Below are positions 14,171-28,311 of a stretch of DNA of 64,000 bases, one piece after another. The notes under the pieces are model-generated. The model was not told the DNA's origin. It was given only the letters and a program-made list of their open reading frames with translations, and did no database searches. A program made the position numbers and the translations under genes. Source of the stretch: Numida meleagris. Taxonomy: Eukaryota; Chordata; Aves; Galliformes; Numididae. Each line of letters starts with the position of its first letter. Positions within the stretch are counted from its first letter, which is position 1. The stretch lies in contig NC_034420.1 of the NCBI RefSeq assembly GCF_002078875.1, positions 4,277,814 to 4,341,813 on the forward strand, given 5' to 3'.

Positions 14171-14947
14171 AGTTCAACTTCTTTCAATTTCTCTTTCTCA
14201 AAACTAATAGAAATTACAGATTTATGCAATATAGTGCCACTTAGCACTTCACCAGCCAGGATGGAATAGCATGTAGACTCTCTCAGTTTTTGAAGCTACT
14301 GTGATGAGACATTAAAAGCTCATGAACTGCTTCAAAGTTTAACAAATCTTCTGACAAAGCTTGGAGAACTTATGCTCAGTTTGGCTTTCAACTAAATGGA
14401 GCCCTGTTCTTGTAACAAAGCTGGAAGCTTCTCAGGTCGTAGGTTGGATGCTCTTCTGCTCTTTATTCCCTCATGCTGAGATGACCCACCCTAGGTGAGC
14501 AGCAAGCTGAAATACAGCATATACCTAATTAACAGACTAAATTAATCTCTGAGGTGACTGCAAACAGACTCATTCTCAGTTGTCAGTTTCTTGTACCATC
14601 TTTCTGCAAAGATTAAACAGTTCTCCTGTTGGATGCAGTGTCTTGTTGGATATTGGTTTACAAAGAAAAGTCTTTGGAGAAGCAAACAGGTATGAAAAAC
14701 GACTGTGATAAGGGAGAGGAATGCTTCAACTCACACTGAACTTCTCCAACTGTTTTGTTTCTCAGAACTAACCTCAAGAACTACAGGAATGCAAAAATCT
14801 TAAGTGAGAAATAATGAAATAAAAATCAAAACCCAATTGAAGCCATTTGAGATTAGTGTTAAGAAAAAAAGCACAGCATAAGGATAAAAAGGTTGATTAC
14901 TAAAGACAACAAGAGAGCATTATGTCTTTAAGTATGGGAAAGTATCA

Positions 14948-15280
<333 letters not shown>

Positions 15281-16217
15281 TCAAAATCTCACACAGTCTT
15301 GTATTAAAAACGTCACAAAATGGTATTTCTGGAAGGTACGTTAATATGAAGCTAGTATCTACTGGGTTCCCACTGAACACATAGATTTCGTGACTGCTTT
15401 CTTAAAAATTGACACAGAGTTATGCATCTTTTCTCTGCACAGGTGATTAAAAATGTACAAGCAGTATTTTTTGACTGATGGAGTTTTGAGAAGGAAGTTA
15501 AAATCAATGCTTTGACCCATCACAAAATTCTAGGTTCCTACAGAGCTTTCAAAGCTGGAAAACTTTAACCTATAAGAGAGACACTCTTTCCTAAGGGATC
15601 ACCTGCCATAATTTATTGTTGCAAGAAGTACAGATATCTCAGATATACATTCAGATATATAATTGAATGGACAACCCTAGAATGCAAAAACAAACAGGAA
15701 AACACAAACAAGAAATGTGTCTGTATAACGTAATGTAAGTTAGTACCCAATAAATATACACTGTAAAAGTTTGACATCACAGAGCAGTTTGCTTACCTGA
15801 GTTTGTATGCAGAACAATCAGGGGTAAGTAGGATACAAAAACCAGAGGGAGCATGGAAAAGGAATAACACAAATCAGGTGGCTGAAGGAATTGAACTTCT
15901 ATTAAGGAAAACTGAGAATTTCTGTTTGGATGCTTTGGAATATTACATTAATCTTTGGAAAACAGATCAAGCAGAGCAAGTGATTATTTAGAGTATAAGA
16001 GGGATGGCACCATTAACGGTATGGAACTAAAAAAAGAAAGAAAGAAATTTAAGATGAATGTCAGATAAGCTTCCCATCTATTAAGCTCGGTAATAGCCTC
16101 CCAGTGGAGATGCCACTGCATCACACAATTAAACAAAGACTAGAAGAAATATTGGTTAATCTACAATAGGGAATAACTCTGCATAGCAAAGCAGCTGTAC
16201 CAGAAGTCCTAACAGTC

Positions 16218-16235
16218 TTTTTTTTTTTTTTTTTT
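16218..16235 (+). repeat. Poly-T run
   Basis: Eighteen consecutive Ts in the B-C intron; simple sequence with no adjacent element recognised. Confidence 0.9.
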
Positions 16236-19200
16236 CTTCTGTCTTTAACTTCTGTGATTCTGGAGCTCTGAAGCTGATGCTATGCTCAACTTACCAGCTC
16301 TCATGGCCCCTATCTCAGGGAAGTCCTTAAGAAACAAGAAAAAAATATCTCATCTTTTGGTATCTGTATAACAAGTCCCCTATGAAAATACATCTTGTTT
16401 TGGACACATTTATCTATCTACGAGTAGATAGAGACAGACATGTCTAAAGAAAGAGATATGTTCGATAAAATACACTAAAGGTACATGCTTGCTGGCCAGT
16501 AGTTTCACTGCACTTCCTTCTGTTATCTCTAGCACGTACAGCCTGCGCTTGTGGCAGTTCTAAGAAACCATACGCATTCATTCCATTTCATTTTAAAAAG
16601 AAAACTGTCATCCTCCATCCAAAAAAGATCCATAAGGGCTGTCTTGCACATCGAACTGTGCTCCTTAACATTGAGTTCTAGCAAATAATGCACAATATGC
16701 AATAAAATAACGAAGATTATCCCTTCTTGTAGAAGAGACAGAAAGTTGGACTGATTTAATGAGTTAGTGACGTATTTCACATCTATTTCAAACAGTGATA
16801 TAAAAGGTGACCTTTCTGCTTGAAATTTTGTAGCGGTTATAATAGCAGCAATACAGCACTCAACACACCTAGCATTACAACAAAGGCAAAAGTATGCAGG
16901 TACTATTACCTTCTTTTTAAATATATGAAACCATGACATAAGTATCAGCCACAAAGGAAATCCATGACAGCACAGGAATCTGAGCCCATATCTACCAATG
17001 TTGAAGGCTACAGTCACAGTAAGTGCATTAGTCACTCTTCCCAATGCTTTTACTCATGGGAAAGAATAAGAGACATGAAATAAAAAATTTCACCAAACTG
17101 TTAAAATTTAATTGCCATTTATTGAGCCTTTTTTCACACAGGATATTCGCTGAAGAAGATAAATCAGGAAAATTAATGCATTTAAGCCAATGCACACCAG
17201 AGATTTAGAGAATTCTGGCATGTCAGTAACTCTCAGAGCATCAGAGGTGCCAAACACACAAGTATCTATCTCTTAAATCAATGACATTTGGAAATATTAC
17301 TAAAACCTACTGTCTAACAGTCAGAGGTTAAGGACAGACTCATCACCTCTTTGGGAAATGTTATTACTTGGGCAACATCTTGGGAAAAAGAAATCTTGTT
17401 CTTCAGAACAATCGCTCACAAAGGGTCAGCTAGGGAAGTAGCAATAAAAGCTGACATTTCTCACTGGCAACATGCTGTTCATCTCTGCTTATGCTGGCAG
17501 GTTCCTCTGCCTCCCCTCTGTTTGATGCTGATTCTACCTCATATAGCAGAGAAGGCTCAGCAGTTGGCAAGATCGAAGGGGAATAGTACTCAGGCTGAAA
17601 CTGCCTGAAGTAGTTTTAGCTGCAGAATCTCTTTTCACAATGACAGGTGTGACCTAGCGAGAGCAGGTCTCTTGGCATGGCTCCCCATAAGGCTATAATT
17701 TTAACTACACACTGTGGAGACTCTTTAATTAAACCGTGAAGAACTATTTCATGCTCAGGCAAAAGTGTAATGACTAAACATCAATAAGTTTATGACTTGT
17801 GAAGTACCACCGCAAATTGATGTAGAATATAACAATAAATGTTTATCCCTTTCTGGATTCCTCAGTACTGTGGGAAAAAGAAGGAAGATAACGTTTCTGC
17901 TGCCGCTGCCCTGGGTGTACAATCTTAATGGAGGTACTGGGTATATGAACCCCAAAATCTAAAATCCCTGACCAAAAGGTCACTGAGAAGGTCATAACCA
18001 GATATGATTTCTTCCTATGGTTGGCTGGATCATCATTTTGTTTCTTGCTGCCCTGTTGATTTTCTGATTTAGTCCACTATCATGATTAATTACCATTATT
18101 TAATGCTGTTCCAAAAATACCACTTTTGCTCTAAAGCTACCCATTGGCAAATATGAGCAGTTTAGAAGACACATCTAGGAAACAAAAAGAAACACCTACA
18201 TGATCACTAAGAAGCCACTGTGTAATTTTTTAATTTTAACAAAGACAAATGCTAAGGCAAACTAAATCGCATGTACTAGGGAATGGATCTAGTCAAATAT
18301 CAAACTGATCTCTGAAGCAATTTTTAAGTTTCACTAATTTTTTTTAACGATCCTTTATATTTTGTGGTTTCATACAGAAAGTCACACAAAAACAACTAAA
18401 ATCTGCCCAGAAACAAAACGCACCAGAAATCACAAATGACAACATCTTTGCAGTTCAGTTTTGCAGGGGAGAGTAGCTGCTATGAATAAAGTTCCCTATA
18501 AAGAAAGCTACTTCTTCAAACAAATTCCAAATTCACGTTTTCCATTACTGTTTATTTATTTTACTGCACAGCATACCAAAACCCTACTGCTGCATGCTTT
18601 TATTTACAAACCTAAATCTCACGCTAAGTTCTTTCTGGGCAATTCGTTTTTATAATTTCTTCCTTCAGTGCTTCTATCTTCCTCTGATGCATTTTATTCA
18701 CAGTCTAATAAGGTCTTTCTTTTTCCAGTAGCCATGAGGAGTCAGAAAAACAGTTTGGGCATACTGCATATACGACAGTGACTACATTGCACAATGTCAT
18801 CCACAATGCCATCCATATAGTTCTGCTGAGAACAGCTGCATACAGGAAGAGAACTGGTTGTGAGAGCATCAAGAAGCAAACAGCTCTCAGGCACTGGAAC
18901 AGAGTCTGCATGGTCTTTTTTCTTAGATTTGAAGCTTCTTGCATGCTACCACAAAATCATTAAGAGTCTTTGTAAATACGAACTGAAAAGAAAGAGCTAT
19001 TAGAGCCCTTGTCTTAATAATGGATGTATCTTCAGATGGAAGAAAAAAAAAAAGAGAAATGAAAAGGGAGAAAAAGAAAGCATATCTGGCATTGTGGCTA
19101 GCATTCATCTTATGCTTAAGCCCTGTAAGAGCTACAAAGCCAGTAATAAAACAAATGTCAGGGAAACTTGTTTGCAAAGTGCTTTAAAATTAGTTCTTTA

Positions 19201-22200
19201 TCAAAACCAGTTGGTAATTATTCATTAAAATACACCCATGAAACACCTGACCCACACTGCCAACAGCCAAGGAACTTTTTCCAGCATTTAAACATTCATC
19301 TTGAGTGTGACACAACACAATGGGTACAATGCAGTATTCACTACAACAGCACAGTCACCACCACAGAGCTCTGAAATGACCAGATCACTTTTTAACTATA
19401 GTGGCTGAAAAACAGGGTAACACTGAAGCTCCTCAGCTATTCTCATTGTTTCAAATAAAGACAGTTCTAAGTAAAAATGGCTTCCCTTTTGATATAAAAA
19501 TTTTATAAATAGAAAACACTGCTGCAAATGGAGGCAAAACAACTCCATGCATTGCCTTCTCCAGACATTGTAGGGATGTTTCTATATGGTTGCTTTATTT
19601 CATGCATCATTTGGTATATTTTAACAACGTGTAGTAACATAATTGCTGTAATCTCTGCAGGATCACTTCATGCACTGTTTGACATTTACAGTTCATTTTC
19701 CATACATTATCAATTTTATTAATATGACTATCTTCTATGATCCTTCAAGCCTGTACTGAACATTTTTTTCTAATTCTGTGCAGTACTGCATAGATTGGAA
19801 GAATTTTCTTTGAAAGCAATGCATTTCTTTTCTAGTCTGCTTGCCACTCAAAATATTTTCTCTCTCCTCTAGAGCTCCATTCCCCATGCACATGGCACAC
19901 AAGGCCGCTTCTAGAGAAGTTTACAGCTACATCAGTTTGACTGACTGAACTACGCATCTGGAATATCTGCTAAACACTACTACTGAGAAGGTTAAATCTC
20001 AGCAGGGCTCACAGACGGGAACTGCATCTTGTTGTCTGAGGTTAATCATGTACCTAATTTGCTGATTATTGACTTGTTCCCACAAAGGATTTTGCTAGGC
20101 TTGACATATCAGCACTGATCAGTGATGAACTGTCAAGTGCTTTACACTTCATGTCCCTAACCTGTAGAAACAAGGATTTCAAATTTCAATTTTAGAATAT
20201 TGTCTGGTGTCAACTTCAGACTATTTTCACTAACACAAAACCATTCTGCTTCTTTCTGTCAGAACAAGTCTTCTTTTCACCAACTCCAGTGTGTAACAGC
20301 TTGCTTTTCTTTCTCCTGGAAGCAGTTTGGGTGGATTTTGATATAGCAATCTTCTGCTGTATTGCCCCACTGAAAGGCACCAAGAACTTGCACAAGTACT
20401 AGATTTCATTATGCAGTTATGGAAGAAGGCTGGAACTGCCTCCACTAACTAAAGATTGGAAAAGAGGTTCTCTGAGGAGGATTCAAGCTAAATTGGAAAC
20501 ACAGATGATATTTCTCATTATTTAATTTATCAGAAAGGTTATGAAATTTATATCCAGTGCTCAAAAGATTTAGTGAAGGAACGAAGGGGAACTCTGCTTG
20601 ATCCCAGCTTCTCAGACAAGAACATTTTAATGAAACCTAGAACAAATATAGCCGAACACAGTGCAATGGAAATTAAAGTTCATCTTGAATTAAAAGCAAT
20701 ATTTATTTTGTACTACCATTTACTTTTCTTCTAAGAAATACAGGCATACTTCCATGATGTGATAGTCAATTAAAATTAAATTGTAATTACAGAAAATCTT
20801 GATGGTCATTTTGGAGCTTTGGTTGCCCTAAGCCATTTTCACTTCATGATTTATGCTTTTGTTTTCACCATCTAAATTGCTGGGTTATTTTCCATGGTGG
20901 AATGATATGGGGAGAGAGCACCAAAATTCAGAATTAATGAGACATGCTCAATGAATTACGTCATTGCCTTACTGGTGCAGCTTATGATCCATGGACATAA
21001 TCTTGCCCCTGAGACAACACATTGAAACACAAGTGCCAAAAAATCAAAACATTCTTGAGAAAGGTCCCAGCCATGGATCATATTCTCTGTGAATATCTTC
21101 CATGATGGATGTATGTCTGAAAATGGCTGAAAATTATTCAACATTATATATAAATTTTCCCAACCTATCTCAACTTTGTACCAAACCTCAGGATGTCATA
21201 TACTAGCCCCTGTCTGTATGGGAAACAAACCACTTACCCTTCTCCTAGATTTGCAGTCTGCTGGTCTTTATTTCTTACCAGTCAGACATATCTGGATATC
21301 ACATATACAAACACTTGGTACCTCAGAGAAAAATTCATAACAGCATACAAGAAGTCAATGGAGTTTGGATAATCATAAAGCTGCTTGCTCCCCAGTTCTT
21401 AAAAGTAGAGCTTGTAAAGCCATGTAAACCTTTTCTCTCATTTCTATCCAAATTAGCTCAAAAATTTTGGATTTCAGTGCAGACTTTAGGCAAGAATAAC
21501 AGCCAAGGAATAAGAGCCAATGCAGACTAGTGCCAGAGTAAGCAGATCCCAAATTCATTTACCATAGGTGTAGTTTTCCACAGAATATTCATTGGTTTAC
21601 TCCTTCTATCATGACTTTGTGCATGCAGATGGATGCTGTTCTCTCAGGGCTGATATCTCCTTGCAAGCAATATGAAAACACTTCCTTTGTACGACAACGC
21701 AATTATGTCGAAGCCTCTCTGCATTTGGCTTAATCACTTATGTAACCGCAGTCTGCTTCGCCAAATGAAAACATACTATCAGTTCTTGCAAATCTGGGCA
21801 AGGTATCTACGCATGTTGAAAAGGCTTTCCCCCAAAGTTCTAAATTTCATCTTTGGAAATCATAAACTAAATCAAGCATTTAAGTTTAGCTGGTGATTTT
21901 TTAATGAAGAATTGATTTTCAGCAGCAAGGATATGCATGAAGTAAAGGTTCCTTTCCAAAAGCTGGTTCCTATTTCTCCTTCCCTTGTTCTCTAAAGAAT
22001 GGAAGATCTTTCCTTTTGTATGTGTAACTGCAAAATATTATTTCTCATTACTTTTCTAAGTAATCTTCTTCTAATCTAAGTAAATGAAAATCTTTCTATT
22101 CACACCAATGACATTAAATATATTTTTTCCTCTCAATAAAATAAAGGATATCTCTTTATAATTACAGCAAAAGAAATCTAAACACCATTTCACAGCTTAG

Positions 22201-22845
22201 AGGAAAAAGATATATAAATTTGGTCCCACTAACTTTAAGACTATCTTTACCTACAGCCCTTATGTACTACAAAGTCAATGCAAAAAAAGCAGTAGTGCGG
22301 AATTTTCATCTTTGTAGTCAGTTAGAAATTAAGAACTGGGATTCCAAGCTGCAAGACTTGCCCAATGTCTGAGCACAATATTGAGCCTAAATAGCACCTT
22401 TGATGGAAAAACAGTAAAATTAAAGCTTTCCAGACACGTCCACTGTATTCTGTCCTCTAATATGGTTGGGTAGCAGCGATGCCTAAGCCTTTTGCATGCT
22501 CAGCAATGCCTTAAAAATCCTGTGGAGTTTGAAACTTCTATGAAGACTGAAAATTCACGTTATCAGATCTAGCTGCACATGCATTCCAACATACAGTGTT
22601 TTGATATTGTGAATTTGACCACCTTCGCTCGTCATTTTTGATGGGTGTGTAACTGGATAGGTTTACCACGACTGATTCCACAATTTCCTCATAGATTTAA
22701 AACCCTGCATGTCAAACTGAAAGTAATTTTAAAAACCTGACTAGCAAGAACATCATCCTTGGTTATTTCCTTCATCAACATACTGTTAAGGTGTGTAACA
22801 ACCTAGAAATCGTAATTTCAGGCCAAATATAAAAAAATGAGTCTA

Positions 22846-23205
<360 letters not shown>

Positions 23206-26200
23206 CTACAAATCAAATGAGGTAACTGCTTTTAATAAAGGCATTTTTAGCAGGGACATTCAAGATTAACATCTGCAGCAATGCTGCTGTTTAAATCAAA
23301 CTGCGACTTTCCTAATTTCATGCAATCTGTTGTTTCAGTCAGTATGAAAGAATTTGGTCCATATACGCTAACAAAGAAGGCTTTGAACCTGTTTCTGTGG
23401 AGCATCTGCAATCTTCTAATTCCTCTGAGCCTTCAATTCTGTGACCGCTTAGAGAGAGTCATTTAAGCACACAGAAATCTCCTTTTGCTCTTTTCAGCTG
23501 TCTTCTATGCAACCGGCATGTGAAAAAATTTCAGAAAGGTGAACTGAAGGTGTAATTTCAATCTCAATGAACTGATTGCAAATTTTATTACTATTGCTTT
23601 ACATAGTGAAGTGGTCCAATAAATCCCCATTCATAGACAATAGAGTTGGTAGAAGAAATGAAATGCACAGAAAAGGATTTAGAGAACAGTTTCCGTACCC
23701 TAACATGCATCTTCTTATTCTTTAAAGAGTTAGTATAGCTCAAGTCACCGCCTTTTAATTCTCTCTGTCTGAAGCAGTGAGACTATCTATTATGGGTCTC
23801 TCTCTTCCCCACAGATATTTGCAGGGTTAGCTAAAATCCATCTTTTGATGGTTCTTCAGCACGCATTATTGAAGCCAAGATACAAGACCCTTCTGGTTGA
23901 GTGCTCTGGCTTCCAGCCCATGAAATAGCCTTTAAAACTTGGTGCGAATCTCTTCTGCTTGGCAGCTGATCAGGATGGTTCTGAGGTTACACATTTTAAA
24001 CATGGAGCGTGATAGGTGAAGAGTTAGCAGTGCTTTCAGATACTACAGAGACCAAAAAAAAAAACCCAGAAATTTCTGTTGCCATCACAGAAGTCTCAAG
24101 GTGTCACTAATATCACTATTAATACATACTGGATGGTACTGATACCTCTGTATTTGTTAAAAGCTCAGCTGTTTACTTCATGTTTTTGTCACAGTGAAAC
24201 GCCATTTTCAATATGTGGCAAGTTACTGCTGAAACGTTTTCCAGCACTATATGAATGTAACAGGATGGCACAGAACGACATAATTCCAGCAGGTAAGCAC
24301 ACAACAGCTTTTCTGCACTGGCTATCTTTAATTGAAAGAGCTGCAATAGCACTGCTTCATTTTTAGGTTCCAAATTATGTGTTAGCAGCACTTACACTTG
24401 TACATAATGAAACAGATATGTTGGCAGCGTCTTCAAGTGGTAAAAGAATGATTTGAACACCAACTGCTACCCAGTTTTTGGTAAATATTCTTTTTTCATT
24501 TTCTATGCTAATGGATCTATGAAAACAGTACAGCACTTAAATGAAAAAGATGCAAAGACAGCCTGCAAAGAAAGGAGAATTAGTTGAGAACATCATGTAA
24601 CACGCCTTTAGAGCTGTGCTAGAGCTACCAACATATAAATCAGATTCAAACACCAAATATTTCAGAAAATCTACATTATTTTATTTCTAATTGTTTGCTC
24701 AAACAGAGGGTATTTCAAATCCCCTGGCTTTGTGAAGTCCGGCACCATCTCACTAGAATTTAAATTATCCATTACCTCCACGGAAAGGAAACCAGGTGCA
24801 GGCACACAATGACACCTGTTGAATGCTGTACTGGAATCACTGGCAAACTGGAAGTCAACCTAAGAGTGACGTCTCCCTCTTCTGAGTACAACATCACACT
24901 TCCACTACACTTCACACTTCTGAGTCACGGCAATAAATCTTCTTCCATGTTCCTGAAAAACGTCCTCTAAACTATTTCTTTGGAAGCAGATTGTGAGTAC
25001 TTAAATGAACATCAACTGCATGTAATCCGTGAACAGAGTCCCTGACTCTTTCTAAGGGCATTCACAGTTAAAGAGAAACCTCCAAAGAAAAAGCTATTTA
25101 CAGGGAGTATGACAATAAGCATTACAATGATGATAAAAGCTGTATAAGGAATAAAGGTGAGAAGATCAATACAACAGTACCTCTTCCAATATTCTGAATC
25201 TGTTCACTCACCAATGAATAATCTGAATTATATACTTTTCAATTCAGTTGATTTCATGACTGCAACGAAGTCGCTTCAGCTCATCAACTCTAGTGCAAAT
25301 CTTTGACAAATGGAATAGTGAAATCAGAAGATGTAATCTGCTGAGCCAGATGTAAAACAGGCGTGTATCTGTAGCTCAACTCTGCCTCACCTTAGCAGCC
25401 ATCCCCTCCACCTCCCCTCCAGCCCCTGCAGTGGAATCTGCTCGTTGTTTTGGTTCTTTGGAAGCAATACTTTATTGATCCAACTCTAGCATTCAGTGGA
25501 ACAGTGGTCCTGTACAGTCAGAGATATGGTTTGTGTCAGCAGCACAAATCCAATGCTCCAACTAGCCAAAAAGAATAAGCAGCTTATAGTTACATTTACC
25601 TCATATCATAAACGTGGTATATCTAATCAGAGCTACTAAGCTCTGAACCAGCTTCCAACACAGGATGATAGCTTATGACACAGCAAATTTTAGAAAAATG
25701 AATCCCTGTCTGAACACTTTAAAACTGACATGGGTTTAGAATGACCTCATGCGTCATCTGATTAGCACATTTTGGTCAACATATTTAGGCCTACATAATA
25801 AAGTAGGAGGCATTACTTTCGGAGAAGTGTGAACAATATACTGAATGTCAAACTTTCACAAAAAAAAAAAAAACAGTTATTTTAAAAGACAATTTATTTT
25901 TCTCATGAAAATATTGAAGTTTTAGTGTAAAAATTGCTTGAGATGGCAGTTAAAACCAGCAAAATAGTAATGAATAATCAGCCTAAGGACATGACTCAGG
26001 CTCCTAAAACGACTGCTATTATTCAGTTTGGTTAGGCATTACTTTCAGAAGCATCTCCCCATAGATGTTATTTCCTCACTCTACTACATAGGTGACCTAG
26101 TTTCTGCTTGTCCAAACCACTCCTTCCAGAATATTTCAGTGTTTCAAGAAACTCCACTTAGGAATTCCTAAGGACTGCGACAGCTGGAGGAGTTCAGCAC

Positions 26201-28292
26201 AGTAGAGAATTTTAAAAGTGAGTTCCATGAGCATTTATCAAGTGATAGACATGTGACTGAGATACACTTAACCAAAAAAAAAAAGAAGAAAGAATGGAAT
26301 GGATGGATGACTCCTTAGTTTCAAGTCTCTATTTTTGCAGTACGGCATTTCTCTGCTCTGCATCCAGCCCATGCCATGAGCACATGAAACTTAGCTGCTG
26401 CCTTCTGTTTGGCATTCTGAAAGAGACCCTTATTTTTAATTTTAAGAATTTAACACGTGAATTCTGTTTCTATGGCTCTAGGTTATAATGCTGAAGTCGT
26501 AAGATTACAAATGTTTGGAGCCATGTCAGAATATTTTCAACTAACTTTTGTGAAGGTTTAAGTCTAGCAAGCAAGCAGAGCTCTAGTGACTATGCATTAT
26601 TGAATATATTTTCATAAATTCCTGCTGAATTATTCTCGCATTGTTACAAAACACAAAACGAACAGAATCATCTTGGCAGGACTTCTTGCTTTGTCACAGC
26701 CAGTGAACCAAGCTGTTCATCATCTTGATACTCTCAGGTGAATACTTATAAAACAAATATTAATCATCGTCTATTAAAAATTCTCACTTTTAAGAGTAAT
26801 GCAGAGCGGTCATATCAAAAATAGCACAGAAAAGGTCTCGGCATTGGCCACATCGTGTTCCTGACACCACAAATTAGAAATAAAGGAATGAAATGCAAAG
26901 TATATATGGCCACTGAACCACCTGAGCCAACAGACTTATGTTTACTTTTTTAAAACTTGAAAAGCAGAACACCATCACCCTGGCTTTATATTTACAAGAG
27001 CTTTGTTGCAATAACAGCTTCACTTAAAAACTTGGGTCTCCAGAGACTCTTAAAGTAAACCTCTTATATAGCTTCCTTCAGTCTTCACCTCCTAATGCAG
27101 AGAATGTATCTTTCCACCCGATTCACTCCCTCCAGCTATTTTTAGAAGCTTTTCCATTTTGATGGACCACTGCAGATCACATTCAAAGAAGATAAACTGC
27201 AGTTAAGTGAAGTTACAGATGTGACAGACTGACAAATCTGAGAAGAAAGACTGAACCAAAGAACTCATACTACCGTGAGCAAATAAACCCCCAAATCATT
27301 ATCTCTGCTGTGGGTGGCTGTCTTAGAGTTTTGCTTATTCCATAACTCTACGGATACTGGATTTTTTCCCCTGTGATTTCCTCTCTATAAACATCTGCAA
27401 AAAGGGAGTTTTAAAAGCATACCTCTTCTCCTTACCCAGGGGAGTCATTTCAATCTCTCAGTCAAACATATATTTATCAACTAAATAACACTTATTCATT
27501 TAAACTGCTGTGTTATTTACCCAGTCGAATTACTATTTTGGCATATACATTTGAAAAGACTGTTTTAGTGCTCAAGTATGTTTGCCTTTGAAGCTATCAG
27601 ACAGGGGATACATGACAACAGCAAGGCAAACTCCCCCACTTGTCAGCTGGCCTCATCTGCGAGCTGGAGGTCAGTTTCAAGGTGGCAGCCGATATGACGT
27701 GCCCACTCAGCCTTTAATTCAAATTACGTCAAGCAGTGTCAGCTATGCAGCACAACTGTACCTACACTGAGATGAGAGAAATTTGGGTGTTTATAGGCTC
27801 CTCTCCCACATCAGAGACAAAATTAAAAAATAAAAAATAAATCCGGCTACTGCCAGTGTCCTGCTACAGACACCACATTTAAATAGCAATTACTTCAGTG
27901 CTTTGACTACTTGCCTTTCTAACAGAGATGACTGCAAAATGTGTCTTGATAATATGCCTGAAAAATATCTGGCAAAGTAACCATTCCAACGCATCCATAA
28001 TGAACTACCAAAACAATCTGGATAATCTCAAATTAATTACAAGGAATAAATATCACCATGTTGATTAAAGAGCTTTCTCCTTTGCTTCTCTTCCAGTACC
28101 TCTCCATTTCTTTGCGGCAGATAAAGCTTTCCTTATCTTTAAATCTAACTTATTTTTCTGTTTTCATGTAACTAGACATTTTTACAGTTGACTCAGAATT
28201 CCAAAGAACTGTATGGTACCGCTGTGTAATTACTCAAAAGAGAAAATAAATATATGTAAACATTCAAAAATGCATTCCACTGATTTTTTGCC

Positions 28293-28311
28293 AAAAAAAA
28301 AAAAAAAAAAA
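28293..28311 (+). repeat. Poly-A run
   Basis: Nineteen consecutive As in the A-B intron, bordered by AT-rich sequence; no retroposon body recognised upstream. Confidence 0.9.

Noticed and set aside
16529..17044. 171-codon minus-strand open frame in the B-C intron
   Set aside because: No recognisable domain, AT-rich chance composition (Phe/Leu/Ile/Cys), and a frame of this length is not surprising in 64 kb read six ways.
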